Of a stretch of 20,570 nt of DNA, positions 1-5,287 are shown one piece after another. The notes below the pieces were generated by a model that saw only the letters and a program-made list of their open reading frames with translations, did not search any database and had not been told where the DNA came from. The DNA is from an uncultured Sutterella sp. GTDB taxonomy: Bacteria; Pseudomonadota; Gammaproteobacteria; Burkholderiales; Burkholderiaceae_F. The first letter of the stretch is position 1, and the number at the start of each line of letters is the position of its first letter. The position numbers and the translations under genes are program-made. The stretch covers positions 1 through 20,570 of the forward strand of contig CAJLGW010000027.1 in assembly GCA_905206345.1 (NCBI GenBank), read 5' to 3'.

Positions 1-57
1 AGCACGATTGACATGGATCAACGTACTCCTGAACTAGTTAGGCGGGAGTTTGGGTGA
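1..57 (+). CDS. C-terminal end of an unidentified protein (partial)
   Basis: Reading from base 1 gives 18 codons ending in TGA at 55-57, with the C-terminal residues DMDQRTPELVRREFG. The other two plus frames hit stops within about 36 bases. A strong hairpin terminator begins seven bases after this stop, which supports a real gene end. Too little is visible to name a family. The call rests on the open frame and the terminator position alone. Confidence 0.5.
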   Translation, partial: STIDMDQRTPELVRREFG

Positions 58-58
58 C

Positions 59-93
59 AAAAACGGCTATCGGTTTTTCCGGTAGCCGCTTTT
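59..93. terminator. Two-way rho-independent terminator
   Basis: A 10-bp stem pairs 64-73 with 79-88 (CGGCTATCGG against CCGGTAGCCG, one wobble pair) around a TTTTT loop. An A tract lies before it and a T tract after it. It can therefore end the plus-strand gene that stops at 57 and the minus-strand hydrolase that stops at 109. Confidence 0.85.
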
Positions 94-108
94 GCTTGAA
101 ACGTTAAA

Positions 109-672
109 TTAAATGACCGTTATGCCTTTTTGGGTGAGCTCTTCTAATGTTTTCTTGTGACCATCAAAGTCTACATAGGCCAACGCTTCAGATACGAGCG
201 TCACAGCAAAGCCTCGCTTATGTAAATCCAAACAAGTTTCTTTCACGCAATATTCGGTCGCAATCCCCACAACCGTCACATCCATTACGCCCATTCCGGA
301 AAGCGCTTTAGCTAAGCTCTCCCCTTTATCATTGACACCCTCAAAGCCCGAATACTGTTCTTTATCAGCTTCGCAACCTTTATAAAAAGAGCGCTCCGGT
401 TTAACAAACGGTTTGAGATCATAGTGGATTTCCCCTCCACGCGTTCCGGCCACACAGTGCGAGGGCCAAATCCCTCCAAACTCTTTAAATGAGGAATGAT
501 TTTGGGGATGATGATCCAAAATAAAAAGAATCGGGAAGTCTTTATCTTTAGAAAGAGCCTCTTCGATTTGACGCTTGGCCTCTGCAACCGCTTCTTTAGC
601 ATGTAAACAAGCCAGACTTCCATCAATAAAGTCATAGAGCATATCCACGACAACCATCGCATTTCTCGGCAT
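109..672 (-). CDS. pncA: Nicotinamidase-type isochorismatase-family cysteine hydrolase
   Basis: The product is a 187-residue cytosolic protein of the isochorismatase/nicotinamidase fold. Nicotinamidases convert nicotinamide to nicotinate for NAD salvage. The family triad is visible as D10 (VVVDMLYDF), K98 (SFYKGC) and C142 (GIATEYCVKET). The metal-site residues fit D53, H55 (ILDHHPQNH) and H72 (the WPSHCVAGT block, typical of nicotinamidases). Length is normal for bacterial PncA. The ATG at 672 is preceded by an AGGAGA ribosome-binding site. The gene diverges from the metallo-hydrolase gene across about 100 bases and ends at the terminator at 59-93. The family assignment is firm. Nicotinamide as the substrate is inferred from the metal-site and WPxHC motifs; another amidase of the same fold is the alternative. 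Confidence 0.85.
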   Translation of the reverse strand: MPRNAMVVVDMLYDFIDGSLACLHAKEAVAEAKRQIEEALSKDKDFPILFILDHHPQNHSSFKEFGGIWPSHCVAGTRGGEIHYDLKPFVKPERSFYKGCEADKEQYSGFEGVNDKGESLAKALSGMGVMDVTVVGIATEYCVKETCLDLHKRGFAVTLVSEALAYVDFDGHKKTLEELTQKGITVI

Positions 673-768
673 ACCTATTCTCCTTTGTTTTTAACTATCA
701 TAGCTCAAAACAATGCTGTCAACACAAACAGTGCTACTATTTTCAAATACTCAGCCAAGGAGAACACC

Positions 769-1578
769 ATGCTCTTAACCGTTGTCGTTGAGAATTTCTG
801 TCAAAACCAAAACCTCAAAAGCGAATGGGGCTACTCTCTTTATCTCAAAAATGAGACAACGGATCTTCTTCTTGATACCGGTGGTTACCAACACGCTCTT
901 GAACACAACGCCAAATACTTAGACCTTGATTGGAAAGCGTTAAAAGATGTCGTTCTCTCTCATGGTCACTTTGACCACACGGCTGGCCTCATGGATGTTG
1001 TCCGCATGGCACCTCAAGCAACCATTTGGGGCGGAGCGGGATTTGAAAAGCAACGTTGGAGCGATGCAGATCACGCCCGAAACGGCGGTGGCGGCGCTGT
1101 GATGGCCAGTGTCATTGAGCGCACAATTGATCCATGGGCTCAAGTTACCCCAGATGTGATTGCTTTTACCGTTCCCCAATCGGAACGAAATCCCAAATTT
1201 GTTAACGCTCGTGATATGTGGGAAGAAACGCTCAATGGTGACATCATCCCCGATACCTTCACGGACGATGTCAGTTTATTGGTACGTGGAGAGCGTGGCT
1301 ACTCGGTTGTTTTGGGTTGCGCTCATGCGGGGCTGCCCAATATTCTCGTTTACGCCCAAGAGACCTTTGGTATTGATTTATTTGATACTGTCTTGGGTGG
1401 AACGCACCTTTGTTCTGTACCGGATAGCGAATTAGACGCTTGGATGGAAATTCTCAAGAACTTTAACGTCAAACGATGGCGACCCAACCACTGCACGGGG
1501 TTTCATGCTGCTGTGCGTCTGGCTCAAACTTTTGATGATGTTCAGTGGGCGGGTTGCGGCATGCGCATCCAACTCTAG
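769..1578 (+). CDS. Metallo-beta-lactamase-fold hydrolase (COG1237-like)
   Basis: The product has 269 residues and the metallo-beta-lactamase fold. Visible motifs are the metal-binding HGHFDH at 65-70, a later GCAHAG (H186), GTHL (H213) and a terminal NHCTG (H241). The GTHL/NHCTG ending resembles the MBL subgroup often annotated as dihydropterin ribofuranosylaminobenzene-phosphate synthase-like. That name is probably misleading outside methanogens, so no substrate is proposed. The frame is open upstream to a TTG at 685, but the ATG at 769 is preferred because an AAGGAG site lies just before it. The gene is divergent from the nicotinamidase and ends seven bases before the stop of nrdG on the other strand, with no clear terminator between them. 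Confidence 0.8.
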   Translation: MLLTVVVENFCQNQNLKSEWGYSLYLKNETTDLLLDTGGYQHALEHNAKYLDLDWKALKDVVLSHGHFDHTAGLMDVVRMAPQATIWGGAGFEKQRWSDADHARNGGGGAVMASVIERTIDPWAQVTPDVIAFTVPQSERNPKFVNARDMWEETLNGDIIPDTFTDDVSLLVRGERGYSVVLGCAHAGLPNILVYAQETFGIDLFDTVLGGTHLCSVPDSELDAWMEILKNFNVKRWRPNHCTGFHAAVRLAQTFDDVQWAGCGMRIQL

Positions 1579-1585
1579 GAAAGCA

Positions 1586-2320
1586 TTACTCGCGACGCAA
1601 CTCAAACGTTTCAAAAAGGGACTTGAGCGTTTCAATCGTCTCTTTTTGCGGGTACTCGTAGCCGACTTTCTCAAAGGGGAGATTTAAGTGAGGAGGCAAG
1701 CGATAGACTTGTAGGGCGTAGTTTTTAACCCCCAACGCTTTAAGTTCTTTGGCAAGATCGATGACCTTGTCGTCTGGCAAATAATTCGGGTGTGCAGTTG
1801 TGCGGCACTCATATTGAATACCCGCGTCTTGAATTAGTTTCAAACAGGACAAAACCATGGAAGCGGGTTCCCCTTTTTCTAACCCAGAAATGTAGCGATA
1901 AGCCTCTTCATCGGATAATGAAGCTTTAACATCGAGTCCTACCCAATCCACCCATTTCAGTAACGGCTCTAAGTGCGTGGGGTAGCAACCCGATGTATGA
2001 AGTCCCACTAAAAAGCCCATCGCTTTTACTTTTTGCATGGCGTCTTCGAGCGCCGGATCCAAAGTGGGTTCACCACCGGAAAAAACAACGGCGTCCAAGA
2101 GTCCCTTGCGACGCTCCAAAAGCGTCATCAGCTCTTGCCAACTTGAATGAACGTAGTCGGGATTAAACTCTCGCGGTTGCATGTGGGGGTTATGACAATA
2201 ACGGCAACGCCAAGGGCACCCCTGCACAAAGACCACAGCGGAAAATTTGCCCGGATAGTCAATGCTTGCATATGGGGTAATGCCGGCAATTTTTAAGTCA
2301 GTCGCGTTGCGTTGAGTCAT
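1586..2320 (-). CDS. nrdG: Anaerobic ribonucleotide reductase activating radical-SAM protein NrdG
   Basis: The product is 244 residues. It is a radical-SAM activase that uses a [4Fe-4S] cluster and S-adenosylmethionine to place the glycyl radical on class III ribonucleotide reductase. The cluster motif is C35-x3-C39-x2-C42 (GCPWRCRYCHNP), followed by the SAM-contact block FSGGEPTLD. The protein is longer than the roughly 155-residue E. coli NrdG and resembles the longer NrdG type found with 675-residue NrdD proteins. The ATG at 2320 has an AAGGAA site directly after the T tract of a strong hairpin at 2332-2369. Transcription from the nrdD promoter must therefore read through that hairpin, or nrdG has a promoter I cannot see. 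It is the last gene of the nrd operon. Confidence 0.92.
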   Translation of the reverse strand: MTQRNATDLKIAGITPYASIDYPGKFSAVVFVQGCPWRCRYCHNPHMQPREFNPDYVHSSWQELMTLLERRKGLLDAVVFSGGEPTLDPALEDAMQKVKAMGFLVGLHTSGCYPTHLEPLLKWVDWVGLDVKASLSDEEAYRYISGLEKGEPASMVLSCLKLIQDAGIQYECRTTAHPNYLPDDKVIDLAKELKALGVKNYALQVYRLPPHLNLPFEKVGYEYPQKETIETLKSLFETFELRRE

Positions 2321-2331
2321 GGGAATTCCTT

Positions 2332-2369
2332 AAAAAAGCGTCGCACAAACAGTCTTCGTGCGACGCTTT
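2332..2369 (-). terminator. Intercistronic terminator-like hairpin between the glycyl-radical gene and nrdG
   Basis: A perfect 12-bp stem pairs 2335-2346 with 2358-2369 (AAAGCGTCGCAC arms) around an 11-base loop. On the minus strand it is followed at once by a run of six T. It has every mark of a rho-independent terminator, but it lies inside the operon only 12 bases before the nrdG start codon. Partial termination here would lower nrdG expression relative to nrdD. Confidence 0.85.
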
Positions 2370-2383
2370 AAGTTTCGAGCGTT

Positions 2384-2557
2384 TTACTTGTTCAAGCCGC
2401 ACTTACTTTCTTCGAAGTACTTGCGCTCGGCAAACTCACCTTTTTTACCCGTGTTAAAGGACGACACAGGACGATGGTAACCCATCACACGCGTCCATAC
2501 TTCACAAGGTTGGCGTTCGCTGTCTTTTAATTCAATTTTGTTTTCGTCTTTTTGCAT
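2384..2557 (-). CDS. Separate glycyl-radical domain of class III ribonucleotide reductase
   Basis: This 57-residue protein contains CEVWTRVMGYHRPV followed by NTGKKGEFAERKYF. It matches the usual C-terminal glycyl-radical segment of NrdD, where the radical glycine sits in an RVxGY motif; here that is G26. The neighbouring large NrdD ends after its zinc ribbon and lacks this segment, so the small protein is expected to complete the enzyme in trans. The ATG at 2557 lies two bases after the nrdD stop and has a GAGGAAA site inside the last nrdD codons, implying translational coupling. A TTG at 2578 in the same frame is a less likely start. The reading frame differs from that of nrdD, so this is not one ORF broken by a point stop codon. 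Confidence 0.82.
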   Translation of the reverse strand: MQKDENKIELKDSERQPCEVWTRVMGYHRPVSSFNTGKKGEFAERKYFEESKCGLNK

Positions 2558-2559
2558 TT

Positions 2560-4587
2560 TTACTTTTCCTCTTTGCAATCACAAGCGGCTTGAGCTTTCT
2601 TTTGTTGAATGAGTTCTGCGTCACAGAGCGGGCAGAAATCATGACGACCGGAGATATAGCCGTGCTTGGGACAAATCGAGAATGTCGGCGTAATCGTCAA
2701 GTACGGTAACGTAAAGCGCGTCAAAGCACGACGAACCAATTCACGGCAAGCCTTCGGAGAGCTCACGGCTTCGGACATGTATAAGTGCAATACCGTGCCA
2801 CCCGTGTACTTGCGTTGCAAATCGTCTTGCATTTCCAGCGCTAAGAAGGGATCGTCGGTATAGCCCACCGGCAATTGAGAGCTGTTAGTGTAGTAGGGAT
2901 TGGAGTCAGTACCCGCTTGAAGAATATCCGGGAAGCGCTTTCTATCTTCACGAGCAAAGCGATAAGTCGTACCTTCAGCAGGCGTAGCTTCCAAGTTATA
3001 CATGTGGCCCGTTTCTTCTTGAATTTGAACCATGCGAGCACGCACGTGATCCAAGAGCCGAACAGCAAAAGTATGACCCCACTCATCCGTAATATCGTGT
3101 TCGTCTTGCGTGAAGTTACGAATACATTCGTTAATACCGTTAACGCCAATCGTGGAGAAGTGATTGCGCAACGTACCGAGATAGCGCTTCGTATACGGGA
3201 AAAGACCTTGGTCCATATGACGTTGAATGACTTTACGCTTGATTTCTAAACTCGTGCGAGCCAAATCCAACAAGTAGTCCAAGCGCTTAATCAGAGACTC
3301 TTCATCCCCGCGGAACAAGTAACCCAAGCGAGCGCAGTTAATCGTCACCACGCCCACGGAACCCGTTTGTTCGGCCGAACCGAATAAGCCGTTACCGCGC
3401 TTGAGAAGTTCACGCAAGTCCAATTGCAAACGACAACACATGGAACGAATCATGTTGGGTTTGAGTTCGGAATTGATGAAGTTTTGGAAATACGGCAAGC
3501 CATAGCGAGCCGTCATTTCAAATAAGTGCTCGGCGTTTTCCGACTCCCAATCAAAGTCGGGCGTAATGTTATAAGTCGGAATCGGGAAGGTGAAGACGCG
3601 GCCCTTGGCATCACCCTTGGTCATCACTTCGATGTACGCACGATTGATCATGTCCATTTCGGACTTACAGTCACCGTACGTGAAAGGCATTTCCTTACCG
3701 CCGATGATCGGATGCTCGTCACGAAGGTCTTCCGGACACGTCCAGTCAAACGTTAAATTCGTAAAGGGCGTTTGCGTCCCCCAACGAGATGGCACGTTCA
3801 AGTTATAGATGAGTTCTTGAATGCTTTGAAGCACTTCGGCATATGGCAAATTGTCTTTCTTAATGAAAGGTGCCAAATACGTATCAAAAGAGGAGAAGGC
3901 TTGAGCACCGGCCCATTCATTTTGCATGGTGCCTAAGAAGTTCACGATTTGACCGGTCGCAGACGTTAAATGTTTAGGGGCACCGGCTTCGACCTTGCCC
4001 GGTACACCATTTAAACCTTCATTTAAAAGCGTACGCAAAGACCAACCTGCACAATAACCTGAGAGCATATCCAAATCATGCACGTGGATATCACCTTCAC
4101 GGTGAGCCTTACCGACTTCAGCAGGATAAATATGGTTGAGCCAATAGTTGGCAACGACCTTACCGGAAACATTCAAAATCAAACCGCCCAAGGAGTAGCC
4201 TTGATTGGCATTGGCGTTTACACGCCAGTCCAATTGTTGAAGGTATTCGTTAATAGAACTTTCAACATTGACCCAGCTTTGGCGAGCGTCACGAGCACGG
4301 TGACGTTGTTCACGATAGACAATGTAAGCACGCAACGTCTTGAAGTAGCCGCTATCAAAAAGCGCATGTTCAACGGCGTCTTGCACTTGCTCAATGTGAG
4401 GCGTCACGATATTTAAACGCTTCAAATTGGGCAGTACCACGTCTTGGGTTAACTGATCGGCACGAACCGTATCGAATTCGCCCGTGGCCTTACCGGCTTT
4501 GGCAATAGCAGAGCTGATCTTACGATAGTCAAATTCCTTAATGGATCCATCGCGTTTAATCAGATGCTGCAAAATTTTTTCGCTCAT
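2560..4587 (-). CDS. nrdD: Anaerobic (class III) ribonucleoside-triphosphate reductase large subunit
   Basis: The product has 675 residues and reduces ribonucleoside triphosphates to deoxyribonucleotides without oxygen. An ATP-cone regulatory domain covers about residues 5-95. The barrel then carries the YCAGWS block (C179) and SMCCRLQLD (C384/C385, the region of the thiyl-radical cysteine), followed by GSVGVVTIN. A zinc ribbon lies near the C-terminus (C639, H642, C652, C655), with histidine where many relatives have cysteine. The chain stops about 20 residues after the ribbon and contains no RVxGY glycyl-radical motif; that motif is in the next gene. The ATG at 4587 is preceded by GGAG. NrdR-type and FNR-like sites lie about 190-260 bases upstream. 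Confidence 0.95.
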   Translation of the reverse strand: MSEKILQHLIKRDGSIKEFDYRKISSAIAKAGKATGEFDTVRADQLTQDVVLPNLKRLNIVTPHIEQVQDAVEHALFDSGYFKTLRAYIVYREQRHRARDARQSWVNVESSINEYLQQLDWRVNANANQGYSLGGLILNVSGKVVANYWLNHIYPAEVGKAHREGDIHVHDLDMLSGYCAGWSLRTLLNEGLNGVPGKVEAGAPKHLTSATGQIVNFLGTMQNEWAGAQAFSSFDTYLAPFIKKDNLPYAEVLQSIQELIYNLNVPSRWGTQTPFTNLTFDWTCPEDLRDEHPIIGGKEMPFTYGDCKSEMDMINRAYIEVMTKGDAKGRVFTFPIPTYNITPDFDWESENAEHLFEMTARYGLPYFQNFINSELKPNMIRSMCCRLQLDLRELLKRGNGLFGSAEQTGSVGVVTINCARLGYLFRGDEESLIKRLDYLLDLARTSLEIKRKVIQRHMDQGLFPYTKRYLGTLRNHFSTIGVNGINECIRNFTQDEHDITDEWGHTFAVRLLDHVRARMVQIQEETGHMYNLEATPAEGTTYRFAREDRKRFPDILQAGTDSNPYYTNSSQLPVGYTDDPFLALEMQDDLQRKYTGGTVLHLYMSEAVSSPKACRELVRRALTRFTLPYLTITPTFSICPKHGYISGRHDFCPLCDAELIQQKKAQAACDCKEEK

Positions 4588-4772
4588 GAACCTACTCCAA
4601 ATTACTACAAAAAAATTTATGTCCCCTTGACTTTATCAAGTTTGACGAAGGCAATTTGATTAAAAAATAGGCAAACACAAGCCCTGTCTTTTACAAATTC
4701 CGGCAAATATAAAAAACGATTGAAATATCTGAGAAAAAGATTGAAAAATACACGATTAGGGTTTACCCTTTA

Positions 4773-4788
4773 ATACAATATATAGTGT
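4773..4788 (-). promoter_or_regulatory. NrdR box 1 (nrd operon operator)
   Basis: The 16-mer ATACAATATATAGTGT matches the NrdR consensus ACACWATATATWGTGT at 15 of 16 positions. NrdR is the ATP/dATP-sensing repressor of bacterial ribonucleotide reductase operons. The box lies about 185 bases upstream of the nrdD start codon, and a TATATT sequence inside it could serve as a minus-strand -10 element. Confidence 0.8.
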
Positions 4789-4804
4789 TTTCGACTTTTT
4801 GCAT

Positions 4805-4820
4805 CACCAATAGATTGTAA
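4805..4820 (-). promoter_or_regulatory. NrdR box 2 (degenerate)
   Basis: On the minus strand this reads TTACAATCTATTGGTG and matches the NrdR consensus at about 10 of 16 positions. Its centre lies exactly 32 bp from the centre of box 1, three helical turns, which is the usual spacing of paired NrdR boxes. The spacing is the main support for the call. It also contains TACAAT, a plausible minus-strand -10 hexamer. Confidence 0.55.
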
Positions 4821-4831
4821 TTTCTGTCTTT

Positions 4832-4845
4832 TTGAACGATTTCAA
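4832..4845. promoter_or_regulatory. FNR/Anr-like box upstream of nrdD
   Basis: TTGAA-CGAT-TTCAA is a perfect palindrome matching 8 of the 10 defined positions of the FNR consensus TTGAT-N4-ATCAA. It lies 11 bases beyond the second NrdR box. An oxygen-responsive activator site is expected for an anaerobic reductase. The distance to the transcription start is not known, so function is inferred. Confidence 0.45.
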
Positions 4846-4881
4846 GTGATTGGAGGGAAATTGAGCATTTTTTGGGCAAGA

Positions 4882-4924
4882 AAAAAGGTCACGAAAGATG
4901 TTGCCGTCCTTCCGTAACCTTTTT
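4882..4924. terminator. Two-way terminator-like hairpin in the nrdD-ligase gap
   Basis: Arms 4882-4897 and 4909-4924 pair at 14 of 16 positions around an 11-base loop. The outer bases are a run of A on one side and T on the other, so it could end transcripts on either strand. No gene stops here. It may insulate the nrd promoter from the transcription unit to its right, or end an unannotated small RNA. Confidence 0.5.
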
Positions 4925-4928
4925 CACG

Positions 4929-4993
4929 ATGCATGTCCGAGTTTGACACGTCGACCAAAACGATAAACTCGTATGAGGAGGAGCTACATGCAT
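4929..4993 (+). promoter_or_regulatory. Foldable leader that masks a start codon
   Basis: Two nested perfect stems are possible. The inner stem is CGAGTTT 4938-4944 with AAACTCG 4965-4971. The outer stem is ATGCATGT 4929-4936 with ACATGCAT 4986-4993. The outer stem includes the ATG of the mini-ORF at 4988, and the purine-rich ribosome-binding site lies in the bulge between the stems. A TTGACA at 4943-4948 could be a -35 element, but the spacing to a -10 is poor. Confidence 0.4.
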
Positions 4994-5071
4994 ACAAATT
5001 TTATGTCTTTCATTTTAAGAAGCATCGCAATGTTATTGTTTTTTATGAGTTTTAAGGATATTTCCTTATGA
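4988..5071 (+). CDS. Candidate 27-residue hydrophobic peptide
   Basis: An ATG at 4988 opens a 27-codon frame ending in TGA. GAGGAGGAG at 4975-4983 lies six bases upstream, one of the strongest ribosome-binding sites in the window. The peptide has a hydrophobic core (FILRSIAMLLFFMSF) long enough to enter a membrane and ends in KDISL. Its leader can fold over the start codon. It does not resemble a named family that I recognise. Possible roles are a type I toxin-like membrane peptide, a leader peptide for the ligase gene 216 bases downstream, or chance. The case rests on the site, the fold and the composition only. Confidence 0.4.
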   Translation: MHTNFMSFILRSIAMLLFFMSFKDISL

Positions 5072-5226
5072 GACAAAACCCTTATTTTCTAGTTTTAAGT
5101 CGAAAAAAAAGGACATTTGGCCAACACATCATCCATTTTTCAGAATAGGTTAATCCATTCGGTTGAGTCCCTTAACAAATACACCATTTGCAGGTATCCT
5201 TCTAAACATATTTTATTAAGGTTTTC

Positions 5227-5267
5227 CCGACCTCATGAGTCATTTACCTCAGAGCCGTCGGATTTTT
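5227..5267 (+). terminator. Weak attenuator-like hairpin before the first ligase
   Basis: CCGAC 5227-5231 pairs with GTCGG 5257-5261. Three more pairs (CTC 5232-5234 with GAG 5252-5254) form across a two-base bulge, and TTTTT follows at 5263-5267. It stands just before the AGGAA site of the ligase gene. The loop is long and the stem imperfect, so this is only a possible leader attenuator. Confidence 0.28.
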
Positions 5268-5287
5268 CGTTTTAGGAACTCGATTTC

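Noticed and set aside
685..768. Longer N-terminus for the metallo-hydrolase from a TTG at 685
   Set aside because: The added 28 residues are low-quality and cover the probable divergent promoter; the ATG at 769 has an AAGGAG site.
4627..4641. CTTGA-N5-TCAAG palindrome in the nrdD leader, considered as an FNR box
   Set aside because: The TTGA and TCAA halves are separated by five bases, whereas FNR needs six, so the site is out of register.
5101..5260. Minus-strand promoter for an antisense RNA to the mini-ORF
   Set aside because: TTGTTA and TATTCT hexamers occur but their spacing is wrong; no pair with 16-18 bp spacing was convincing, so no antisense RNA is annotated.
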